Of a stretch of 64,000 nucleotides of DNA, positions 1-8,005 are shown in pieces (the first letter of the stretch is position 1; every line of letters starts with the position of its first letter). The stretch is from JAJRPT01 sp964465945 (GTDB lineage Bacteria > Bacteroidota > Ignavibacteria > Kapaibacteriales > UBA2268), in contig CAYXMM010000001.1 in the NCBI GenBank assembly GCA_964465945.1, positions 124,001 through 188,000 on the forward strand, written 5' to 3'. Under the pieces are notes generated by a model. That model was not told where the DNA came from, ran no database searches, and saw only the letters and a program-made list of their open reading frames with translations. The translations under genes were made by a program, and so were the position numbers.

Positions 1-1
1 T

Positions 2-430
2 GGATTAATGGATATTGCAAAACTTACAGCAACTCTAACTAAAGGCAATATGCCGATTGATTTTATACTTAATTTGGAAGCTCGAAATCCAAATGAAGAT
101 AAAGGTAAGAATTTTTCTACTGCTGCAACTATAGAAAGTTTTGATTTTGATGTTTTTTTAGATGGACAAAAGGCATTCACTGGCGGGCTTGATGCGCCTG
201 TGAAAATTGAGAGTAATGGTGGGTTGAAAGAAATTCCATTAAAAATTTCTCTTGACTTAACTTCTTTATATAAAGATAAGCAATACGAGAAGTTAGCAAA
301 TATTGCTATGAATTTAGCTGGGTTTGAGCTAGAAAAAACTAAGGTGAGAGTTGAAGCTAATCCTGTTGTTAGCACTCCTATTGGTAAATTGAAACCTGGT
401 AAAATTACGATTAGTGATTCAAAATTTTAA
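2..430 (+). CDS. LEA type 2-like (WHy-type) hypothetical protein, 5' truncated by window edge
   Basis: The frame is open from the first complete codon of the window, so the ATG at 8 is probably internal and the true N-terminus lies outside. The visible 140 residues alternate hydrophobic and polar positions. They include the stretch IDFILNLEARNPN, then a beta-rich region ending in KPGKITISDSKF, which resembles the immunoglobulin-like WHy/LEA-2 fold found in many Bacteroidota lipoproteins. The family assignment rests on overall pattern only. The gene is followed after 33 bases by the CNNM/CBS gene on the same strand and may be cotranscribed with it. No function can be given. Confidence 0.5.
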   Translation, partial: GLMDIAKLTATLTKGNMPIDFILNLEARNPNEDKGKNFSTAATIESFDFDVFLDGQKAFTGGLDAPVKIESNGGLKEIPLKISLDLTSLYKDKQYEKLANIAMNLAGFELEKTKVRVEANPVVSTPIGKLKPGKITISDSKF

Positions 431-463
431 TGTTAAAGTAAAGTGAGTGTAATTTAAACAAAT

Positions 464-1477
464 ATGGATATACCCAGTTATTTCTCAATTCTTTTTATCT
501 TAATTGGTGCCTTTATTTCGTTATTGTCTGCTTCTATTTCTTATCTCCCTCAACAATACCTTAACTCAGAAATTAAAAAGAGTAATGCGAAAGCATTACT
601 TTTAAATAAATTACGTGATAGATATGAGGAAACTTTTAATGGCTTGTTTATTGCCGAATCTGTGTTCTACTTACTATCGATATATCTCCTCTTTTCTAAT
701 CATGATAAACTATTAATTGATAATTTATTTTTAATTTTTTCTGTTATTTCTGGAATTATTGTTTTAAGAATATTATTTTATTCTGTTGGAATTAGATTTG
801 CTGAGAAAATTGCATTTGCTAATGCTGGATTGATAAATTTTCTAAGTGCTATGACTTATTTTGTGCCGAGAACTGCTTTAATGATTAATAATCTTATTGG
901 TGGGAAAGATACTCCCGAAGAGGCAAAAGATGAGATTAATGCTGTGGTGCAATCTGCTTTGGACGAAGGGAATATAGATGAAGATGAGTATCGCTTGCTA
1001 AAACGAGTGATTGAATATAGTAAGTTCCCTGTTAATCAAAAATTTACTCCACGAACGAAAGTTTTTACTTTGCGTGCAGATAAATTAGTGGAGGAAGTTA
1101 AGAATTTACCTGAATTAAAGCAATATTCACGTATTCCAATTTGGGATGGGGAAAGTATTGATGTGGGCTTGAAAGGATATGTTCTTTCTCGAGATATTTT
1201 GTATGCAGCATTGATGGGTGATACTGATAAGGAATTAGTTAATTTATCAAAAAAACTTTATGTTGTACCGAACGACGAACCAATGGACGAAGTTCTAGAA
1301 AAATTCTTGAATAATAAGCAGCATCTTTTCGCAGTAGTAGATGAATATGGCGGGTTCGATGGCGTGGTAACATTAGAAGATATAATGGAATTTATCCTCG
1401 ACACAAACATTTACGACGAAGCCGACGTAGATAAAGATTGGCTTCAAGAAGCAAAGAAGCGCAAGTTGAATGGGTGA
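464..1477 (+). CDS. CNNM/CBS-domain (CorC/HlyC-like) membrane protein
   Basis: This 337-residue protein has about three hydrophobic segments in residues 8-135 (a CNNM-like transmembrane domain). A cytoplasmic helical linker and a tandem CBS pair follow, seen in the motifs QYSRIPIWDG, GYVLSRDIL, LFAVVDEYGGFDGVVTLEDI and EFILDTNIYDEAD. This is the arrangement of the HlyC/CorC and CNNM family, linked to magnesium or other divalent-cation handling. The usual C-terminal CorC_HlyC transporter-associated domain is absent, because the protein ends soon after the second CBS motif. It could be cotranscribed with the upstream gene. A hairpin lies just after the stop. The family is confident; substrate and direction of transport are not. 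Confidence 0.82.
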   Translation: MDIPSYFSILFILIGAFISLLSASISYLPQQYLNSEIKKSNAKALLLNKLRDRYEETFNGLFIAESVFYLLSIYLLFSNHDKLLIDNLFLIFSVISGIIVLRILFYSVGIRFAEKIAFANAGLINFLSAMTYFVPRTALMINNLIGGKDTPEEAKDEINAVVQSALDEGNIDEDEYRLLKRVIEYSKFPVNQKFTPRTKVFTLRADKLVEEVKNLPELKQYSRIPIWDGESIDVGLKGYVLSRDILYAALMGDTDKELVNLSKKLYVVPNDEPMDEVLEKFLNNKQHLFAVVDEYGGFDGVVTLEDIMEFILDTNIYDEADVDKDWLQEAKKRKLNG

Positions 1478-1491
1478 GAAATAAAAGAAAA

Positions 1492-1512
1492 AAGACCTAT
1501 ATTTTAGGTCTT
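1492..1512. terminator. Hairpin terminator between convergent genes
   Basis: An 8-bp perfect stem, AAGACCTA paired with TAGGTCTT, with a 5-base loop. On the minus strand it is followed by a T-rich tract, so it best serves the gene at 1518-2474. It also sits just after the stop of the plus-strand CNNM/CBS gene and may work in both directions. Confidence 0.65.
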
Positions 1513-1517
1513 CTTGT

Positions 1518-2474
1518 CTATTTTATTCTCTGCAATATGGAATTTTGTTTATATGTTATTTTTACAAAAATTGCTTGATTATTAGGTAAATCGGGAAGAA
1601 TAATATGCCTGTTTTTTACCTCTGTTTCATAGTATTTTTTTCCTAATAGGTCAAAAACTTCAATAGAAGTTGGTATTTCATTTTGAAAGTTTAGCGTATT
1701 ATCTCTATTATCATACCTTGCTTTTAAAGATTGTATTTCGTTTTCTACATCTAAAGTGCCTTTACCTATTTTGGCTATATAAAGACTATCATCATAAAAT
1801 CCAACTACAATGTCGAAGTTGTTACGACTTACTGCAAAATGAAAACCAATGTCGTCGTCTTGTCTATCTTGAAAATGAACTTTATGGTTCTCTATATCAA
1901 AGTTTTTATTAATCTTAACAGTTATAGGCTTGAATTTGTCAGTTATTTTACTACTCCTTCTTTTACCATAAACAGATAATGTACTATCTCCATTTACAAT
2001 TACTTCATTAAAATAACATTCTGGATATAAATAGTATCTAAAGTGATTGACTTCAATAAAATCAGAATTTAAAACTTTAATGAAAGTATAATTAATACTT
2101 TTTTTTCTATCTTCCTCAAATCCAACAATTAAATATTTGTCAAAGTATTTAATTATCGACGTTCCGGTTGGAACTAAACTATCTTTTTGTTTTTGTAACT
2201 CTTTAAAAAACTCAATTTTATTATCACTATTAAATTTTATTATATAGCAGTTATATTCTCTGTTATATGAATCTCCTTTTGCACCTAAAATAAAAGTATT
2301 ACCATCTTCTCTAAAAGGTTTTCCATGTCTGAAATAAAAATTTGATCCAGGAAGTCTTTCTAATCCTTTATAAATAATACTATCTTGAAATGTCCCAGCT
2401 AAATCAGAAACGTAGAACTTTACATGTAATGAATCTGGGTCTTTATAGATTTCATCGTTAAGAGTGGAAAACAT
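1518..2474 (-). CDS. T9SS C-terminal sorting-domain protein, probably N-terminally truncated
   Basis: This 318-residue protein is rich in short beta-strand segments. The last 60 residues fit the type A T9SS sorting domain: SIEVFDLLGKKYYETEV, then a loop, a strand and the terminal basic ILQRIK. Such proteins are exported by Sec and then secreted by the type IX system, so they need a signal peptide. None is present: the protein begins MFSTLNDEIYKD, and the frame upstream has no other ATG before an in-frame stop at about 2500. The gene therefore looks like the 3' part of a longer gene. The body resembles a propeller or repeat domain, but I do not recognise it. Confidence 0.6.
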   Translation of the reverse strand: MFSTLNDEIYKDPDSLHVKFYVSDLAGTFQDSIIYKGLERLPGSNFYFRHGKPFREDGNTFILGAKGDSYNREYNCYIIKFNSDNKIEFFKELQKQKDSLVPTGTSIIKYFDKYLIVGFEEDRKKSINYTFIKVLNSDFIEVNHFRYYLYPECYFNEVIVNGDSTLSVYGKRRSSKITDKFKPITVKINKNFDIENHKVHFQDRQDDDIGFHFAVSRNNFDIVVGFYDDSLYIAKIGKGTLDVENEIQSLKARYDNRDNTLNFQNEIPTSIEVFDLLGKKYYETEVKNRHIILPDLPNNQAIFVKITYKQNSILQRIK

Positions 2475-2483
2475 TAAATTATT

Positions 2484-2780
2484 ATGGAAAAAGCAATTCC
2501 AAATCCAACATTAGATTATTTAATATGTGATGAAGTTTATGTTGACTCAACAGGTTTTAATCTTTTAATGATGAATACAAATGGGAACAATCATCAATCC
2601 AAAAAATTTTTTTTTAAAAGTTTAAATGATGATATTGTTTTATATAAGATAGAAGAATACCATTTAACAAATAACAATTTTATTCAAGAAACATGTACAA
2701 TTTCTTTCGAGTATGAAAATTTAAAAGAATATGACCCTATATATAGCATTAAATACTTTAATTTTAATGATTTTTGGTAA
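2484..2780 (+). CDS. Short hypothetical protein, possible gene fragment
   Basis: This 98-residue ORF starts only 9 bases from the start of the divergent gene at 2474. It has no signal peptide and no membrane segment. The opening residues PNPTLDYLIC resemble the start of T9SS sorting domains (PNP...DYL), and the rest is beta-rich with many Asn, Phe and Tyr, as in secreted Bacteroidota proteins. There is no obvious room for a promoter. It may be the C-terminal remnant of a secreted protein or a spurious ORF. Its function is unknown. Confidence 0.35.
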   Translation: MEKAIPNPTLDYLICDEVYVDSTGFNLLMMNTNGNNHQSKKFFFKSLNDDIVLYKIEEYHLTNNNFIQETCTISFEYENLKEYDPIYSIKYFNFNDFW

Positions 2781-2985
2781 TTTGCAAAATTATTATTTTT
2801 ATATTTTAAAAATTAGCAATTTATAGAAATAATTTAAATGGTTCAAATCGAGAAATTTTTGAGGAGTTCAACTCTACGATTTGTTAGATATTGTTGGGTT
2901 TTTGTTTTTAAGACATATCGCATCTCGAAGCTAAAAACAAGAATATTTTTCAATATTTTTTTAAATACTTTCCCACATTTTTAAT

Positions 2986-3672
2986 TTATGTTAATTTTTT
3001 GTTTTTGATTGTGTAAATAGTTTTTGAGTTTTGGGCTATTTCTTGGGAGTGGGTGGCTGTGATGATAGCGATTTTTTCTTCTTCTTGAAGTTTAATAAGT
3101 AGGTTAAGTATGTTTCTTGCGTTGTTTTCGTCTAAGTTTCCTGTTGGTTCATCAGCGAAAATAATTTTTGGTTTGTTTATTAAGCTTCTTGCTATTGCAA
3201 TGCGTTGCTGTTCGCCACCGGAAAGCTCATCGGGTTTGTGATTTGCTCTATTGCTAAGTCCTACTTTTTCAAGGAGTTCTACGGCTAATTCTTTAGCAGT
3301 TGTTTTTGAGGATCCACCAATCATTGCGGGCATCATTACGTTTTCGAGTGCGTTAAATTCTGGCAATAAGTAATGAAATTGAAATATAAATCCAAATTCT
3401 TTGTTCCTATGGTAAGATAGGGCTTTATCGTTTAAATTTCTAAGATTCAATTCATTATTGTCTTTAAGATAAATTAAATTACCTTCATCTGGGGTATCGA
3501 TGGTTGCTAAGATGTTAAGCAGGGTACTTTTACCGCTACCTGATGCTCCAACTATCGCGATAAAGTCATTTTCATGAATATCAAAAGAAATATCCTCTAA
3601 AACTAAAAGTTTTTCATTTAGTTTGTTTGTATATGATTTAGATATATTTTTTATTTGATAGATTAAGCTCAT
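2986..3672 (-). CDS. lolD: ABC transporter ATP-binding protein, LolD-like
   Basis: This ABC ATPase of about 228 residues has Walker A GASGSGKST, the Q-loop region FGFIFQFHYLLPEFNALENVMMP, signature LSGGEQQRIAIARS, Walker B IIFADEPTGNLD and the H-loop in TATHS. The phrase FQFHYLLPEF is typical of the LolD/MacB/FtsE class. LolD releases lipoproteins from the inner membrane together with LolC/E permeases, which are not in this window. I chose the start MSLIYQIKNISKSY at 3672, because a start 15 bases further upstream would fall inside the rplQ terminator hairpin. No Shine-Dalgarno is visible. The exact substrate class is inferred. Confidence 0.8.
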   Translation of the reverse strand: MSLIYQIKNISKSYTNKLNEKLLVLEDISFDIHENDFIAIVGASGSGKSTLLNILATIDTPDEGNLIYLKDNNELNLRNLNDKALSYHRNKEFGFIFQFHYLLPEFNALENVMMPAMIGGSSKTTAKELAVELLEKVGLSNRANHKPDELSGGEQQRIAIARSLINKPKIIFADEPTGNLDENNARNILNLLIKLQEEEKIAIITATHSQEIAQNSKTIYTIKNKKLT

Positions 3673-3681
3673 AAATAAAAA

Positions 3682-3707
3682 AAGCACTCTGTAAAAACAG
3701 AATGCTT
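3682..3707 (-). terminator. Terminator of the ribosomal protein cluster (after rplQ)
   Basis: Read on the minus strand, AAGCATTCTGT pairs with ACAGAGTGCTT with one mismatch and a 4-base loop, followed by a run of seven T's. It lies between the stop of rplQ and the LolD-like gene and marks the end of the long minus-strand ribosomal cluster. Confidence 0.75.
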
Positions 3708-3730
3708 AAATTAAGAATTAATATTGAATA

Positions 3731-4426
3731 TTAGCTATTTTTTTCTTCTGCGCTATCATCACTTGTTTCTTCTGATGAAGTTTCATCAGTTGGAGTTTCA
3801 GTTGTTTCTTCTGCTACTGCTTCTTCGTTTGTAACTTCAGTAACTTCTTCTACAACTTCAATAACTTCAGTTGTTTCAGCAGATACTTCTTCAACTGGTG
3901 CTACTACTTCTTCTACTGCAACTGGTTCTTCAACAAGAGTTGCTACTGGAGTAGTTTCAGTTTTAGTAGTTTTTTTAGTTTTTGGTCTAGAAGATTTTTT
4001 CTTAGTAGTGCCAACGATTTCTCTATTGAAATCAACTAATTCGATAAGAGCAGTGCTACCAGCATCGCCTCTTCTAACCCCAGTTTTAACTACTCGAGTG
4101 TACCCGCCAGGTCTTTCGCCGATTTCTGGAAGAATATCGTCGAAAAGAGATTCGATAACAGATTTTTTTCTAATATCACGACCAAGAAGTCTTCTTGTAT
4201 GTACGTCATATTTTTGACCTTCTTCAAGAAGTCCTTGTTGCTCTCTTTGGAAAGCAAGTCTAGCTTTAGTTATGATTTTTTCAGCGTAAGGACGTAATTC
4301 TTTAGCTTTAGCTTCGGTAGTATGGATTCTTTTGTGCTCAAGTAGTTGAGTAACAAGCGATCTCATTAAAGCTTTTTTGTGGCTTGAAGTACGTTTTAAT
4401 TTTCTACCTTTTACGTTGTGTCTCAT
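3731..4426 (-). CDS. rplQ: 50S ribosomal protein L17 (bL17) with acidic C-terminal extension
   Basis: The N-terminal 120 or so residues are a standard bL17 (MRHNVKGRKLKRTSSHKKAL; ERPGGYTRVVKTGVRRGDA), which lines the polypeptide exit region of the large subunit. After a basic linker (KKKSSRPKTKKTTK) comes a tail of about 85 residues made almost wholly of Glu, Val, Thr, Ala and Ser, strongly acidic and likely disordered. The total is 231 residues against about 120-130 in most bacteria. It is the last gene of the cluster, 22 bases after rpoA, and is followed by the terminator at 3682-3707. Acidic extensions of L17 occur in other Bacteroidota; the role of this tail is unknown. Confidence 0.96.
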   Translation of the reverse strand: MRHNVKGRKLKRTSSHKKALMRSLVTQLLEHKRIHTTEAKAKELRPYAEKIITKARLAFQREQQGLLEEGQKYDVHTRRLLGRDIRKKSVIESLFDDILPEIGERPGGYTRVVKTGVRRGDAGSTALIELVDFNREIVGTTKKKSSRPKTKKTTKTETTPVATLVEEPVAVEEVVAPVEEVSAETTEVIEVVEEVTEVTNEEAVAEETTETPTDETSSEETSDDSAEEKNS

Positions 4427-4448
4427 TTTATATCAACCTAAATTTCAA

Positions 4449-5453
4449 TTAATTAAGATGTTTAGTTTCTTCGAGGAATCTGTCTACGTTCATACCAAAT
4501 TCAAGTCCGAAGTTATATACAAGATCGGTAAGCTCAGTAAGAGATTTTTTACCGAAGTTTCTGAATTTAAGTAATTCAGATTCTTGGAGTTTAACAAGAT
4601 CTCCAAGTGATCTAATATCCGCTGCTTTAAGGCAGTTGTGTGCTCTAACAGAAAGTTCTAATTCATCAACTGGAGTAAGAACTATTTTTCTAATTTTAGT
4701 TAGTTCAGCAATTTTTTGCTCATCTTCGATAGTTGGTTGAGCAGTTTCTTCTGCGTGCATTTCATCTAAGTCTAAGAATAATTTAATATGGTCATTAAAT
4801 ATTTTAGCTGCAGTATGAACGGCATCTTTAGGAGATATCGAAGAATCAGTAGTAACTTCAAGAATCAGTTTTTCATAGTCAGTTCTTTGTCCTACCCTGA
4901 ATGGCTCTACTTTGTAGATAACATTTTTAATTGGGCTAAACATTGAATCGATAGGCAACATATTAATAGGGAAATCCACAGTTGGTTGTTCTTCTGCTGG
5001 GACATATCCTTTGCCTTTGCCAATTCTTAATTCCATATCGAAATCAGCGTTATCAGCAAGGTTGCAAATAACTAATTCAGGATTAAGAACTTCAAGACCA
5101 GGAGTTGCTTTTTCGATATCAGCACCAGTGATAGTGCCTGGACCTGTTACTTTTAAAGTTGCTTTAGTAATTTTTTTGTCATTAAGCATTAATCTTAATG
5201 ATTTTAAATTTAAAATGACTTCCGAAGTGTCTTCAATAACACCAGGGATGGTTTCAAATTCACTTAAAACATTGGAGATTTTCACACCTATAACAGCGTT
5301 ACCGGGGATAGAAGAGATTAAAATTCTTCTAAAAGAGTTACCGATAGTAGCTCCGTACCCGATTTCGAGTGGTTGTAGTGTAAAAGCACCAAAATTGTTA
5401 CTTGAGTTTTCCTCAACAAGGATATTCTCAGGCATATTCATTGAAATATTCAT
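4449..5453 (-). CDS. rpoA: DNA-directed RNA polymerase subunit alpha
   Basis: This is the alpha subunit that seeds RNA polymerase assembly. The N-terminal domain shows LEIGYGATIGNSFRRILISSIPGNAV, the dimerisation and beta/beta'-binding region. The C-terminal domain, which contacts UP elements and activators, shows VDELELSVRAHNCLKAADIRSLGDL and FGKKSLTEL. I chose the ATG at 5453 (MNISMNMPENILV). The in-frame TTG at 5468 has no Shine-Dalgarno and would add only five residues. The gene lies between rpsK and rplQ. rpsD, which usually sits between rpsK and rpoA, is missing here. Confidence 0.96.
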   Translation of the reverse strand: MNISMNMPENILVEENSSNNFGAFTLQPLEIGYGATIGNSFRRILISSIPGNAVIGVKISNVLSEFETIPGVIEDTSEVILNLKSLRLMLNDKKITKATLKVTGPGTITGADIEKATPGLEVLNPELVICNLADNADFDMELRIGKGKGYVPAEEQPTVDFPINMLPIDSMFSPIKNVIYKVEPFRVGQRTDYEKLILEVTTDSSISPKDAVHTAAKIFNDHIKLFLDLDEMHAEETAQPTIEDEQKIAELTKIRKIVLTPVDELELSVRAHNCLKAADIRSLGDLVKLQESELLKFRNFGKKSLTELTDLVYNFGLEFGMNVDRFLEETKHLN

Positions 5454-5480
5454 AGTATAATAAGCCAATTTAGTTAAAAA

Positions 5481-5861
5481 TTATACTCTTCGTTTTTTAG
5501 GAGGTCGACACCCGTTGTGTGGAATAGGAGTTTGATCCATAATACTATGGACTTCTAAACCAGCTTGTGCTAATGCTCTAACAGCAGCTTCTCTTCCTGA
5601 ACCAGGACCTTTAACGAATACTTCAACTTTTCTAAGACCCATTTCGAAAGCATCAGTTGCTGCTTTTTCGGCAGATACTTGTGCTGCGTAAGGAGTATTT
5701 TTCTTAGAACCTCTAAATCCGTTTTTCCCAGCAGAAGACCAACAAAGAGTGTTTCCATACATATCAGTAATAGTAACTTGGACGTTATTAAAAGTAGCAC
5801 GTACAAATGCCTTACCGTGTATGTCGCTGACCGTCTTTTTTTTAAGTTTTCTTTTAGCCAC
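5481..5861 (-). CDS. rpsK: 30S ribosomal protein S11 (uS11)
   Basis: This 126-residue uS11 of the small-subunit platform carries the conserved segments ATFNNVQVTITDMYGN, SSAGKNGFRGSKK and the C-terminal TPIPHNGCRPPKKRRV. The start is GTG at 5861, with AAAGG nine bases upstream. It lies 30 bases after rpsM and 27 bases before rpoA, so rpsD is absent between them. Length is normal for the family. Confidence 0.97.
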   Translation of the reverse strand: MAKRKLKKKTVSDIHGKAFVRATFNNVQVTITDMYGNTLCWSSAGKNGFRGSKKNTPYAAQVSAEKAATDAFEMGLRKVEVFVKGPGSGREAAVRALAQAGLEVHSIMDQTPIPHNGCRPPKKRRV

Positions 5862-5891
5862 TTTAAAATACCTTTAAAAATCGTATTAAAA

Positions 5892-6269
5892 TTATTTAGT
5901 AACTTTCTTTTTACCAGCGATAGTTTTTCTTCTACCTTTTCTGGTACGAGAGTTAGTTTTAGTTCTTTGTCCTCTAACGGGCAATCCTCTTCTATGTCGA
6001 AGACCTCTATAGCAACCAATATCCATCAAACGTTTGATATTGATTTGAATTTCAGAGCGTAATTGTCCTTCAACTTTAGTAGTATTTTCGATTTCAAGCC
6101 GAATTGAAGCGATTTCATCATCGTTCCAATCATTAACTTTTCTACTTTCGTCAATCCCTACGGTAGATAAAATTCTAGATGCTGTGTGTCTTCCAATACC
6201 GAAAATGTAAGTAAGACCGATTACACCTCTTTTATTTTTTGGTAAGTCAACTCCTGCAATACGAGCCAC
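5892..6269 (-). CDS. rpsM: 30S ribosomal protein S13 (uS13)
   Basis: This 125-residue uS13 of the small-subunit head contacts tRNA and forms bridges to the large subunit. Diagnostic segments are MARIAGVDLPKNKR at the N-terminus, GIGRHTASRIL (helix-turn-helix) and the basic tail GLRHRRGLPVRGQRTKTN. The start codon is GTG, preceded by AAGGAG with a 6-base spacer (6276-6281), one of the clearest ribosome binding sites in the cluster. It lies 16 bases after rpmJ. Confidence 0.97.
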   Translation of the reverse strand: MARIAGVDLPKNKRGVIGLTYIFGIGRHTASRILSTVGIDESRKVNDWNDDEIASIRLEIENTTKVEGQLRSEIQINIKRLMDIGCYRGLRHRRGLPVRGQRTKTNSRTRKGRRKTIAGKKKVTK

Positions 6270-6285
6270 TTTTATCTCCTTTTAA

Positions 6286-6402
6286 TTAACCTTGTCTTTG
6301 TTTTAAACGAGGATTTTTCTTATTGATAATATAAATCCTACCTTTTCTTTTAACGATTATATCGTCTTCCGTTCTTTTTTTAACTGATGCTGAAACTTTC
6401 AT
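6286..6402 (-). CDS. rpmJ: 50S ribosomal protein L36 (bL36), zinc-ligand-free form
   Basis: A 38-residue protein starting MKVSASVKKR and ending KNPRLKQRQG, clearly bL36 by sequence and by position between infA and rpsM. In the classic zinc form the ligands are three Cys and one His; here the matching positions read Thr (RTEDD), Asp, Asn (YIINKK) and Leu (PRLKQ), so no zinc site remains. An AAGG lies about 8 bases before the ATG. The gene is easily missed because of its size. Confidence 0.93.
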   Translation of the reverse strand: MKVSASVKKRTEDDIIVKRKGRIYIINKKNPRLKQRQG

Positions 6403-6421
6403 TTCAATGCGCCTTTTTTTA

Positions 6422-6640
6422 TTATCTAAATCTATATACTATTCGACCTTTTGAGAGATCATAGGGTGATATTTCAACAGTTACTTTATCACCTTGTAAA
6501 ATTTTAATAAAGTTCATTCTCATTTTTCCTGATACGTGGGCTAAAATAACATGCCCATTTTCCAATTTCACTTTAAATTGTGTGTTTGGAAGTGTATCTT
6601 CAATCGTTCCGTCAATTCTTATTAATTCTTCTTTACCCAT
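6422..6640 (-). CDS. infA: Translation initiation factor IF-1
   Basis: This 72-residue single S1/OB-fold protein occupies the ribosomal A site during initiation. It shows IRIDGTIEDTLPNTQFKVKL, GHVILAHVSGKMRMNFIKI and the C-terminal YDLSKGRIVYRFR; residue count matches the family exactly. It follows secY after 21 bases, and map (methionine aminopeptidase), often found between secY and infA, is absent. rpmJ comes next on the same strand. Confidence 0.97.
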   Translation of the reverse strand: MGKEELIRIDGTIEDTLPNTQFKVKLENGHVILAHVSGKMRMNFIKILQGDKVTVEISPYDLSKGRIVYRFR

Positions 6641-6661
6641 AATTGCTTTCTTTGTTAACTT

Positions 6662-8005
6662 TTATAAGTTAGTGTTAACTCTGCCTTTTAATTTACCTGA
6701 TTTCATAAATCCATCATAGTGTCTCATTAATAGATGAGATTCAATTTGTTGCAAAGTATCAAGAGCAACTCCTATGATAATTAACAAACTTGTTCCACCA
6801 AAGAAATTTGCAAAGGTAGAAGTAATTCCAAATACATTAGTAATAAATGTAGGTAGAATTGCAATTATTGCTAAGAAGATAGAACCTGGTAAAGTAATTC
6901 TTGTTAATATATTTTCAATATAATCTGCAGTTGGTTTACCTGGTCTAACGCCTGGAATAAAACCACCTTGTTTTTTCATATTATCAGCAATTTCTTTTGG
7001 GCTGAAAACGATTGCAGTGTAGAAATATGTAAAGAATACAACCATTAAACCAAATATTGCCGCATAGAAAAATGAATCATAAGAAAACAATTTAGCTAAG
7101 TAAGCTGCAGTTTGACTTTCAGGGAAAAAGCTTAATATAGTATTAGGAATAAACATTAAAGATTGAGCGAAAATGATAGGCATTACACCGGCTGTATTTA
7201 CTCTCAATGGAATGTAATTTGTTGTTCCACCATAAACCTTTTTACCAACTTGTCTTTTTGCGTATTGCACTGGGATTTTTCTTGCACCTTGAGTAATCAA
7301 GATAACCATTGCAATAATACCAATTAATAGAGCAAAGATTACAATTTCAACTACTAAGTGTCTCGCACCTGATACAATTAATTCATATTCTTGGAATAAA
7401 GCATTGGGTAATACTGCAATAATACCGATAAAGATAATTAATGAAATCCCATTACCAATTCCTCTGTCTGTAATTTGCTCACCTAACCACATTAAAAACA
7501 TAGTTCCAGAGGTTAAAAGTAAAATCGTTGTTAAGAAAAAGAATATTCCGGAATCAGGAACAACAGGCACTCCATTAGCATTTTGACTAACTAATTTAAT
7601 ACCGATACCAATTGCTTGCATTGCAGAGATAAATACCGTAGCTACCCGAGTATATTGGTTAATTTTTCTTCTACCTTCTTCACCATCTTTTTGCATTTTT
7701 TGCACTTGTGGAATGACAATTCCAGCTAATTGAAAAATGATAGAAGCAGTAATATAAGGCATAATTCCAAGTGCAAAAACAGCAGCATTGGAGAATGCAC
7801 CACCAACAAATAGGTCAAAGAAACCGAATAAATCGTTTCCAGCATTATTTGCCATTGATAGTCTTAATACTTCAACATCAACTCCTGGAAGAGTGATGAA
7901 TGAACCAACACGAACAACCAAAAGAATCATAATCGTGAAAAGAATACGATCTTTTAGTTCATCGATTTTGGTAATGTTTGATATTGTCTCTATAAAATTA
8001 GCCAT
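6662..8005 (-). CDS. secY: Protein translocase subunit SecY
   Basis: This is the channel subunit of the Sec translocon, with ten predicted membrane segments. Recognisable landmarks are the first helix region LRVGSFITLPGVDVEVL, the plug-side segment GIMPYITASIIFQL and the cytoplasmic loop GGFIPGVRPGKPTADY. I chose the ATG at 8005 (MANFIETISN), giving 447 residues. The in-frame ATG upstream lies inside rplO and would add a 17-residue basic stretch not seen in SecY. The chosen start overlaps the last eight bases of rplO (ATGGCTAA), suggesting translational coupling. Confidence 0.96.
   Translation of the reverse strand: MANFIETISNITKIDELKDRILFTIMILLVVRVGSFITLPGVDVEVLRLSMANNAGNDLFGFFDLFVGGAFSNAAVFALGIMPYITASIIFQLAGIVIPQVQKMQKDGEEGRRKINQYTRVATVFISAMQAIGIGIKLVSQNANGVPVVPDSGIFFFLTTILLLTSGTMFLMWLGEQITDRGIGNGISLIIFIGIIAVLPNALFQEYELIVSGARHLVVEIVIFALLIGIIAMVILITQGARKIPVQYAKRQVGKKVYGGTTNYIPLRVNTAGVMPIIFAQSLMFIPNTILSFFPESQTAAYLAKLFSYDSFFYAAIFGLMVVFFTYFYTAIVFSPKEIADNMKKQGGFIPGVRPGKPTADYIENILTRITLPGSIFLAIIAILPTFITNVFGITSTFANFFGGTSLLIIIGVALDTLQQIESHLLMRHYDGFMKSGKLKGRVNTNL

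Noticed and set aside
5570..6019. ORF on the minus strand overlapping rpsK and rpsM in another frame
   Set aside because: Both overlapped genes are certain ribosomal proteins; the third frame has no homology and only arises from low-stop AT-rich codons.
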